This document shows positions 36,586 through 46,488 of a stretch of 64,000 nt of DNA, piece after piece. The position numbers and the translations under genes are program-made. Where the stretch lies: assembly GCF_037392515.1 (NCBI RefSeq), contig NC_090295.1, positions 22,670,501-22,734,500 on the forward strand. The letters are read 5' to 3'. This DNA comes from Haliotis asinina. Its lineage: Eukaryota; Mollusca; Gastropoda; Lepetellida; Haliotidae. The notes beneath the pieces are model-generated. The model ran no database searches, was not told where the DNA came from, and worked only from the letters and a program-made list of their open reading frames with translations. The stretch's first letter is position 1. Each line of letters starts with the position of its first letter.

Positions 36586-36905
36586 AGGTACTGTCGAAAA
36601 TAGAAAAAAAAGTTTTTACTCTGTTACTCTGAATCCCTGAAAGTTACATAATCGCAACTAGGACATGTCGAAATAACCTTCATCGTCCTAACTGGGCGTT
36701 CAGTGGAATGCGTAATAGGATATCAAGAAAAGCATGCTAACTCATGAAATGGGACAAAAAGACCGAAAAGCTGCTGAAAACAATATTTCAGACAAGAGAT
36801 GGCAATGAGTTCGCTCAGCCAGGTATGACGACAGACCGTCGACTCACCTGGCGTGAAATGCAAACAAACAGACAGAATATTTTATTCAAGTCTGACCTTC
36901 TAATC
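36586..36905 (+). repeat. Orphan copy of the Toll-like receptor 3' flank
   Basis: This stretch aligns with the sequence downstream of both receptor genes (about 42040-42355 and 58590-58885). Shared landmarks include ATGTCGAAATAA, GGGACAAAAAGACCGAAA, GCTGCTGAAAACAA, TCAGCCAGGTATGACGAC and CAGACAGAATATT. No receptor reading frame precedes it. Confidence 0.75.
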
Positions 36906-36944
36906 GATATGATTATCTGTGAGTGTTTAGTCCAGTCTTTTCAC

Positions 36945-37190
36945 AGTATCTGGATCCATACCTCTGGTTTACGGATTTTCTTCCTGTATCTGAAAGCATA
37001 CATCCGGTTCACGGAGGGTTTCACTGCATGTGGATCCATACCATTGGTTTAAGGAGGGTTTTACTGTATTTGCATCCATACCATTGGTTTAAGGAGGATT
37101 TCACTGCCTGGAGGGTTTCTTCGCTGTATCTGGAAACATGCATTCGGTTTAAGGAGGGTTTGTATCTGAAAACACACATCCGGGGTAACG
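36945..37190. repeat. Degenerate minisatellite
   Basis: About five imperfect units of 45-55 bp contain GGATCCATACC, GGTTTAAGGAGGGTTT and CACTGTATCTG-like blocks. From 37200 to 38180 I see no gene. There is a SINE-1 head scrap at 37565-37612, and 37410-37540 is related to 51085-51215. Confidence 0.7.
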
Positions 37191-38312
37191 AGTGATTCAG
37201 TGATCATTGAATCTGAAACAGTACTTCCTCATCTAAAAGGTATTCAGTGAATCGGAAACAGCAAAGTGGGTTTCCGATGTGATTAACCAAAGAAATTTGC
37301 CACTTTTGTTTCCATTTCCAAAGTCACATGTGCGTTAAAACTGAAGCTTTGTCTCTGGAAATAAGTAAGTTTGACCGAGACAAATTATCTCCATTTAAAC
37401 TGAACATAAGCCCCAATGAGCTTGGGGACTCAGAACCAGAGGAAACCTAACCTTGTTTCACCTTGCATCTATGCATTGCACGATGGGTTTGGAGGGAAGG
37501 GAGAACAATGATGTTCTGTGGTTGTTTGCGTGACATTGTGCCTATGTTTGAAATTGTGTCTTCTTTGTGGCGAGCGAACACTTGAACCACAAGGCTACCC
37601 CACCACTCTCACACGATGGAAGGATGGATTAATGTCAAGTGAATGATATTCTCACGCTCACTCTAAGCTCATAACATGAACATTCATCAAACAAACATTA
37701 CAACACAATTCAATGAATGAGCATTGCATGCAATACGACTAGCGACATAGGGACCGTTCACGATTTATGGCAAGAGGATGATGATGAGATTTATGGAGAC
37801 GCAATGGGAGGGCTTCCCCTCCGCCACCCCCTCCCTACCCCTTTCAAGTTTATGTATAAAGTGAGCGATGTACCCCGCCCCTACCCTCGACCCCCACCTC
37901 CATACACATCCCATGTCATGTACAAAATCAATGACCCTCTCCCCCCTTCCGTATTTATGTAATAAATATTGTGCATAATAAGTAAGCAATATTGTTCTGT
38001 GCAAAACTGCTCAACGCCACAAGTCCCATATTAATGTATGGTACTTACGACAGTCTTAGCCCTTAGAGAGTTTCGAAAATCTAGGCCCTAGTACCCAATA
38101 CAGCCAGTTGTCTTCCTGTGAGATGTTCCCTAGGCTTGTAACAACACAATGGCTTCAGGGTGGTGACATACAACGATATCTTATCGAGAATATGACACCA
38201 GGAAGTTTGTGTGGCGCGCATTCACCCAATACCGTTACTTGTGTACATGGCGCCGTCATCTGAGGACGCATATTCTAGTACTTGTTACTGAACAGTTTTG
38301 ATGACTTCAACT

Positions 38313-41300
38313 ATGGATGGTCATGTTTTTGTAAGTAATTGGCTCTAATTTGTTTGTGTTGTTAGTTAGTTTGTTTGTTTTAACCCAGCAACCAGCAATA
38401 TATCAGGGAGTCAAGAACTGGATGTGAGACTTTTTTTATCACTTTACGTTTACTTTACCAATTAATACGATATTGCTTATTCCTGCGTCAAATCGCGCAG
38501 CCTTTGCTCTCACTTCCATCAGAAAAGAATAACCGAGTTAAAATACTGGTACTTCATTCCATTCGCGACTTCAATGGTTTTCACAAATCAGTCAGTGATG
38601 ATATTGTGGGCAAAGAACAGCTGTCAAAACGGGGGAAATCTAACAAACTGATAAGCATAACCAGAATATATTTCAGCCTTTAAGTCCAGGATCCGGAAAT
38701 GTAAAACAAAAAAGTCCACGAAAGCTTAGCCAGTAATACAGGATTCTACAGCCACACAGTATATGTTGCAAAGAGCAAGAGCAGCTTGTTAGCAGCTGTT
38801 ATAGTAATACATTAGCGTGTTAGCCTGCATAATATTGGGGGACTTTTAGTCAGGCTCTTGGATAAGAATAATAAGGTCACGCGAACGTTGATTTCAAACG
38901 TACTAAATGAGAAAATGAAATTCTATGTACCAAGTAATTCACATGATGGAAACACATGATCATCGTGCCTGAGTACATGTAACATGAACATGTACCGTTA
39001 ATGTCCATACCCCTGAAATCCGGAAGGATACATAAAGATCTAAGGTGTGTAAACATTATCAAATTTGAAAATTAACGGGTTCTCTGTTTGGAAGTTCATG
39101 GACATACCCAACAATCCGGTCATGGCATACACGTAACTAGTGGGCGTATTCACGCAGAGTATTTTGCCACTACGGGGTCTTTTGACCAAAATATGAAAGG
39201 GTGTGAATTTTCAAATCACTTGCACATGGATTATTGTTTGCAGGTCCTGTCTTTAACCGTGGCCCTGTTAGCAGGAGGATCAAGTCTCGAGAGTCAGCAA
39301 TGTCAGTGTTCTGAAAGCAGGCACTCTATAACTGCTGACTGTACAAACAGAAACTTGTCATCCGTTCCCAGTAACCTCCCATATAACACCACCAACCTGA
39401 AACTGACTCGTAACAAAATTTCATCCCTTGGAAAGCAGCTGAAAAAATACATTTTCCTGAAAATACTTGATTTATCGTTCAATTATCTGAATAAGCTCGA
39501 CCGCTACGACTTTGCCGGACTTTCTGAATTGCAAGCCCTCAATCTCAGCTACAATCAGTTGCGTCTCTCTGAAGAAGTGTATCCAACTGGTATGTTCCAG
39601 TCTCAGACAAAACTACGGTTGCTGATAATAAACAACAATTCTCCTCCCGAGAATGAAGAAGATTTGAGCGACACAGACACTTCACTTTGCTACCCAGATG
39701 AAACTTTCCAGGATCTGGTTTCCCTTCAGGAACTTCACATTGATGGACTGAAGAATCCAATGTTTGGACAAGGCTTTAAATACACCAACATCACGAAACT
39801 CACGATTGGAGGAAACTGCAACATGAGGGTCATTTCAAACGAAACATTCCGCTATATAGAAAGAGTAACACACTTAGACATTACAAAATGTGAAATAACT
39901 GATATTGACCAATCTGCATTTGAGTCCCTCCAAAACATTCACGTGTTAGACATTTCCAACAATTCCGATCTTGGATTAGACAAGGCTTTTGCTAGTTTGT
40001 ACGGTCTTCGTAATTCTTCACTGAAAATTCTTAAAGTAAACAAACTGAACAGATATCGAGGTATCGGCATTTTCATAATAGAGGAGCACTTCAAACACGT
40101 GTCTGGTATGGTTCTTGAGGAAGTACATATGGAAGACAACCGGATCGAATTAGTGGATCCTCGAGTACCCGTTCTCCTACCACAAACCCTGAAAGTTCTC
40201 TTGGTGAGAAGAAACAGGTTTTCATTTGGTTTGTATCTTCTAACAATGATATCACTGACCAACCTGCAGTTTCTAGATGCTTCGTCGGGTCACTTATCCC
40301 ATGCTCGTCCATTTTATGTCCATGCACAAGCTCAGCTTGATTCTTACCTCAGTGATTTAGAGGCAAACCGTCATGTGGCTCATGATGGCACTTCACATGC
40401 TAGGGAAAGTTCTAGTTCATTGTCTGATGTCACCAAGTCTGTGAAACACATTATTTCTCGATTTGAAGATCTTTCTGATGGTGATTCACCATGGCCAGGA
40501 AATTTCACAGTTCATAGTCCACCACATTTAACACATGTAAACATCAGCAACTCGAAACTGACTTTCAACATCCACAGAGTAAAAGTTGGTAAAAACAAAG
40601 TCAAGGTTTTGGATCTGTCATATAATTTCTTTACGCAGGTGATTGGACCAATTATTGGGCTTCATCATCTAGAATTCTTGGATGGATCACACAATTATTG
40701 TGATTTTATAAACACACACGTCTTTGATGATATGATTTCCCTGAGAATACTGAACATAAGTTTCAATTTTCTTGGCTATACATTACATGATGAAACATTC
40801 AGTAAGTTGTTCAAGCTTGAACACCTGGATCTATCAAATAATAAACTGAGTAGTCTGCCAAGGGACATTTTTAAGGGCTTAGAAAATCTTCAGTACTTGA
40901 GTATTGGATCCAACCATTTGAATACGTGGGATGCCAACATTTGGGACCTGAGCAGCTTGGAACTTTTAGATTTATCCGATAATCTCTTTGAGCAGCTTGA
41001 TGTAACCTTTAGAAATCAGATTGATGACAATGCGAGCAAAGAACTGAAAATGAGGCTTCATAAAAACCCATGGAAATGCACATGTGAGACACTGAGCTTC
41101 TTGAAGTGGCTGGACACTAAACGAAGTCGTGTTTATGATCTTCAGGACCTACTCTGTACAGGGTCAAATGGTGACCAGAAAAACATGACCAACCTACATG
41201 ACATCATTATGGAACTGGAGAAGAGCTGTGCATCCTACACTGGTGTGGTGATTGGGGTGCTGAGTTTGATCATATTGGTCCTGATATTTGCTGTGACGGG

Positions 41301-41829
41301 CATCGTGTACAGATACAGGTGGAAACTGAGGTACCTCTACTACGTTGCCCGTAACCGACACAGAGGCTACCTGCCTGTAGAAGAGGAGGATCAGGAGTTC
41401 GAGTTTGATGCCTTCATATCTTACGCTGATGAGGACCGTGATCTAGTAGTTAGGAAAATGAGGCAGAGGCTTGAAGAGATGCAAGGTCTAAAGCTCTGCA
41501 TTCATCACCGAGACTTTCTCGTTGGGGAAGCTATCGCTGCCAACATCCTAAACGCTGTAAAATCCAGCAAGAAGACAGTGATTGTCCTGTCAAGACACTT
41601 CTTGAGGAGCTACTGGTGTAAGTACGAAGTGGAGATGGCTAAGATGGAGAGTATCTACACGGGACGGAACATCCTGCTGGTTGTTGGCCTGGAGAACATC
41701 CCTGTGAAGGACCTGCCCGCCGACATTGTGGAGTTGATGTGTCAAGATTCCTATGTAGAGTACACTGATGATCAGGATGGTCAGGAAGTGTTCTGGCAGA
41801 ATCTAGAGCGATCAATACGTAGGATGTAA
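38313..41829 (+). CDS. Toll-like receptor 1 (LRR-TM-TIR), proposed two exons
   Basis: Proposed exon 1 is 38313-38330 (ATG plus five codons, MDGHVF) with donor GTAAGT. Exon 2 is 39244-41829 after TTGTTTGCAG. The alternative is an unspliced start at 39226 (MDYCLQ). Either way the protein has 867 residues: signal peptide (VLSLTVALLAGG), N-terminal Cys cluster (QQCQCSESRH), leucine-rich repeats, one C-terminal cap (NPWKCTC ... LLCTG, about 613-665), a membrane segment (about 671-695) and a TIR domain (about 724-867). TIR box 1 is FDAFISYAD and box 3 is VFW. The BB loop reads RDFLVG, with Val766 where most receptors have Pro. Such single-cluster receptors sense ligands outside the cell and signal through TIR adaptors. 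The coding frame is intact. Longer in-frame extension upstream of 39226 has no ATG. Confidence 0.85.
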
Positions 41830-43985
41830 TGTGACTATTCAGTGGGGGGTATGTTTCATAGTGTATATTTGTACATATCTGTTCTTTTACACACTGTTCT
41901 ATTTTGAGATCTATGACTTCCATGAGGAAAAAATGTTATTGTACATTATTGCAAATGTCATATTTTTTTCTTTATCTCAGTTTAGTTCTTGCATTATTTA
42001 GGTTTGTAATAGAGCTGCATGTGAATACAAAACGTCTTTAAAGTACAGTCGGAAATAGAAGAAAAAAATGTGTTTAGTCTGTCACTCTCTATCCCTAAAA
42101 TTGACACAGTTGCATGTAGCATATGTCGAAATAATCGTCCGAACTAGGCGTTTATTGGGATGCGTAATAGAATATCCAGAAGAGAAAGTGTACTCGTAAA
42201 ATTGGACAAAAAGACCGAAAGCTGCTGAAAGCAATATGTCAGACTATAAATGTCAATTAGGTCGCTTAGTCTGGTATGTCGACGAACCGTGGACTCACTT
42301 GGCACGAAATGCAAACCGTTGAAACAGAATATTTCATTTAAGCCTCACCTTAAATGCACACATTGCGCTCACATATAAGCATTTACAAAATATACAAACC
42401 ACTCCAACATTGTAAACCAGACCATAGCGCTACCGTCATGCAACTTTTTGAGGGATGGATGATGCATCCCACACAAGGCTTTACATCTGGCGATTAAGAG
42501 AGTGAGTGAGTGAGTTTAATTTTACGTCGCACTTAGCAATATTCCAGCTATATGGCGACGGTCTGTAAATAATCGAGTCTGGACCAGACAATCCAGTGAT
42601 CAATAACATGAGCATCGATCTGCGCAATGGGGAACCGATGACATGTGTCAACCAAGTCAGCTAGTCTGACCACCCGATCCCGTTAGTCGCCTCTTACGAC
42701 AAGCATAGTCACCTTTTATGGCAAGCATGGGTTGCTGAAGACCTATTCTACCCCGGGACCTTCACGGGTCGCGATTAAGAGAACAAGCACACGACTCGCT
42801 TGTTTAGAGTCGCTTGTTACACAACATATTTAGAGTGAGTGAGTATGGTTTTACGCCGCTTTTAGCGATATCACGGTGGACGTCACCAGAAAGGGTTGGG
42901 ACATTGTACCCACGTGGGGAATCGAACCCAGGTCTTAGGCTTCCCCACCGTCTCAAAATATATACGTTGCCTGACCACGCGAAGATCGACGGGAATGGAT
43001 ATTTGTTTTGGCAAATTTTTGTTACATGGCGTTTAGTTCCCCAGTTTAAGCCCCCGAAAGGAATATCTTTTCATAACTGATATATCTGCGTTCCCCGAGC
43101 CCGACCCCAACCAGTGTCTGCAACACCATCCCTTTTGAGACGACACACATCCTGTCTGTTTCTTTTCGGAGTGCTAATGAGACTCCATGGTAGCCAGGCC
43201 GATATTTTACACTACCGACTATATAAATTTTGATTTAAAAAACAGATATTTGTTTTTTTTCTCTATTTACGACATTGCTTTTGTAATTGTTCTTTTACAA
43301 ATACAAATACGCTTGCAGCCGTTTTATAAATCTGTTAAAGATAATTAACCGGGATGATTTAATCTAGTTTGTAATGGACTCTGGTCCAGTCTGTTATTTA
43401 CAGACCGCCGTCATATAGCTGGAATATCGCTGAATGTGGCGTAAAACTAAACTCACTCACTCAGGCTGCCGACATTTTACATTATATACTCTTCCAAAAA
43501 GTAGGGAAACTGTACTTTCAATGTACGATTGTCGAAATTAGGAGATATTTGGGACTGATTCAATGTTTCATGGATCTGCCTGAAGAAACGTCAAGATTCA
43601 TGCACGTGTAATAGGCTCCTACGTTGTGCCCGTGCTTCCCATGCGTTGTGTTTACGTACGTGATAACGTGAAATGATACTGCATACGCATGTTGAATGTC
43701 ATTGTAACGGTTTTCTTTTCTTTACAGGTTGATCATCGGCAATACAATGTATATACCTTGTTTGTACCGTCTCCACAGCGGTAAAGTACATTGTAATACC
43801 CTCTGAGATTTGATAAACCTTGGGGTTTACCTTGTTGACTTTATGACTTTGATTTGTCGACATTTGATTTGGTCGACCTATGAACTTTTGCGATTTGTTA
43901 ACATTTGACTTTTCGACTTGAGAAAACGTTGTCCTTCTTGGGGTTTTGTTTGTTTGTTTTCAGATTGACCTTGTGTATACCACTG
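41830..43985 (+). repeat. 3' part of duplicated receptor block, copy 1
   Basis: It matches the region after receptor 2 in pieces: 41830-42365 with 58371-58900, 42405-42490 with about 61540-61625 (a LINE scrap), and 42817-43370 plus 43470-43985 with 61788-62345 and 62605-63115. Embedded are SINE-2 (42500-42770), SINE-1 (42836-42953) and a SINE-2 3' fragment (43375-43467). There is no gene beyond the receptor UTR. Confidence 0.75.
42500..42770 (-). mobile_element. SINE-2 copy, nearly full length
   Basis: It is the best SINE-2 in the window. Read on the reverse strand, it runs from GACCCGTGAAGGTCCCGGGG through CTATGCTTGTCGTAAGAGGC to a tail of AAACTCACTCACTC. The tail is shared with SINE-1, which suggests mobilisation by the same LINE. 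Confidence 0.85.
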
Positions 43986-44504
43986 ACTGTTATAATTGCC
44001 CCACAAGAAGATGATGACGTCACATGTAAACGAGTACGTCTCATTTTAGATTGAATCGAATGATTGACTATTATGTGATTGAATTAATTGATTCATTTTT
44101 TTACTTTGATATTGTATGACTTGAGAAAAGGGAGATAAGTAGTTTGTACTTCAGTTTTCTATTACGTTTCTGTAAACATGCGAGTTTGTGTACGTACATG
44201 TCCAATCTGGACGTTGTTGTGCTGTGTGATGTGATGCACAGATGTGTGGAAAACTGATTGTTGAGTGATATGTAATTTAACCAAACCCTAAGAACTAGGT
44301 AATAGTATCAGCGTATTACCACCAATATGACTTAATTGAACACATTTATAACTATGAGCCATTGACTGAAGAAGAACGTCAGCTCGGAGTACAACTAACA
44401 TTAATATTTCCCAATGTTTTCTTCCATAATGACTCGGACATAATGACTGTCATTCGATAGTGACTGTTACTGAATGTAACAATGTAGCAAAGAAAACAAC
44501 ATGA

Positions 44505-44715
44505 TAACATGATTACACGATGCCATTTAGGAAGTGATCAAATGCAACAATTGTCATATTTGGGATTTCACTTCCTCAGTAAAGTACAAATTCTAGTATT
44601 TTTTTTTGGTTGAGTCCCATTCGGGATTCGAACCCGCACCCTCAGAGTCAGGCGCCTAATCGCCAGCACACAAAGTCAGCCGTCTAACCCGCTCAGCCAC
44701 CGCGACTTCCACAAG
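44505..44715 (-). mobile_element. Solitary SINE-3 copy
   Basis: It matches the unit of the 18.1-19.8 kb array, with head box B GGATTCGAACCCGC and box A CCGCTCAGCCACCGCG on the reverse strand, and tail CATGATTACACGATGCC. The 85-bp segment of the array unit is not present here, so that segment was probably captured flank. 43986-44500 and 44716-45400 look non-coding and unique. Confidence 0.85.
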
Positions 44716-45402
44716 CATAATTGGCTAGACAGTAAGCTGATAAAGCCAGGTTGTTGGACAAAGGAAAGGCACGGATGGCAACGATGCACAAGTAGTGAGA
44801 TGTTTATACACTAGAGGGTATACAGTAGATTGGGCTTGGATTGGACGTGTGTTAGATTGGGCATCTTAGGCGGTTGGAATGAAGTATTCTTGTTCTCGTT
44901 TGGTGGTGGGCTTGTGTCGTCTGATGCGTAAATACTGTTATTTGTCGCGAATTTCATGTTATTTTATCATGGACACATTTTAATGTTGAACTCAAGAAGA
45001 TACTTCCCACTTGTTTTTGAAATACCCCACATCTTGACAAATTTATCTCACTTATGAAATCAGATTATAACACACTATTATTGAACCTATCAGTTTTTGT
45101 TGAAACTGAAGTCATTTCTAAAACTGCGCCGAATATATCTCATCATATGTTACTGTGTTATAAACGAGGCAGGCATGTGATATGAACATGGCACATCACT
45201 GAGCGCTCGCTCACTATATCCAAGTTTGGCTGTGCGAGCTTCATTGATTTGTTCCCCTGCTTGTTTGCTTTTCCCTAGTGTTCCTCCTGTAAATTCAATA
45301 GTAGTTAAAATCAAAGACCACTCGCATATATGTATGTACCCTTGGATATGTATGTGTGTATGTGCAAACATATGCACGTGTCACTGGGTGCTATCTACAT
45401 AT

Positions 45403-45675
45403 GTGTATGTATGTATGTATGTATGTATGTATGTATGTATGTATGTATGTATGTATGTATGTATGTATGTATGTATGTATGTATGTATGTATGTATGTAT
45501 GTATGTATGTATGTATGTATGTATGTATGTATGTATGTATGTATGTATGCATGCATGCATGCATGCATGTATGTATGTATGTATGTGTGTGGGTAGGTAG
45601 GTGGGTATATATGTGTTTATGAGACTTTAATCTATATATCTATCTATCTACCTACCTACCTACCTACCTACCTAC

Positions 45676-45719
<44 letters not shown>

Positions 45720-45763
45720 AGATAGATAGATAGATAGATATATAGATATAGATATATATAGAG

Positions 45764-45800
<37 letters not shown>

Positions 45801-45801
45801 T

Positions 45802-45857
<56 letters not shown>

Positions 45858-45993
45858 ACATATATATATAAACACATATATACCCACCTACCTACCCACA
45901 TACATACATACATACATACATACATACATACATACATACATACATACATACATACATACATACATACATACATACATACATACATACATACAT
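45403..45993. repeat. Giant palindromic microsatellite
   Basis: The left arm has (GTAT)n to about 45590, then GTGGGTAGGTAGGTGGGTATATATGTGTTTAT, then (CTAC)n/(CTAT)n. The right arm runs as its reverse complement: (GATA)n, (TA)n, ATAAACACATATATACCCACCTACCTACCCAC-type sequence and (ACAT)n. The axis is near 45720. Confidence 0.9.
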
Positions 45994-46488
45994 CTTACAA
46001 ATCTTACATATGGTGTCACGTTTGAGTACATGTATATATGTTTACACCTCACAAGATGGGTATGATATATAAGTATGAATATATATATGTCTTATAAGTC
46101 TTGTACTTCCTACTATAATTGGTATGTGCACACGTATGAGGTTTTTCCCCACAAATTCCATGACAGATCTTTTCTCTCCAAACTGCAGATCATGATCTGC
46201 CTTGTTACTTTTTTTGTTTCCAAAAACAAATAATGATTTTGAGACTTCCCTTCATGACAACTAATTGGAGTTTACAAAATGTATGTGTATTTCTCTGTTT
46301 TTTACTCATAAACCAGAATCTATTTGCCTGTTTGCTTGCCAATGATTTAGTCCATAATAAACTTGACTTAGTTCATATTTCGTGGCTAGTAAATACCAGT
46401 AACAGTTCATATTCCCACCGTTGCCGCCGTTTATTTGACAGTTTAATGATTGATAATGCCAGATGACATTTCTTAATATAGGCAATCG

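Noticed and set aside
37717-37962. Proline-rich 81-residue protein
   Set aside because: The sequence is C-rich and low in complexity, with no homology I recognise and no gene signals around it.
39088-39225. 46-residue N-terminal extension of receptor 1
   Set aside because: The frame is open but begins at TTG, has no ATG, and most of it is not shared with receptor 2. The conserved part starts just before MDYCLQ.
45226-45622. Cys-Met-Tyr-Val repeat proteins on both strands
   Set aside because: They come from (GTAT)n repeats in three frames.
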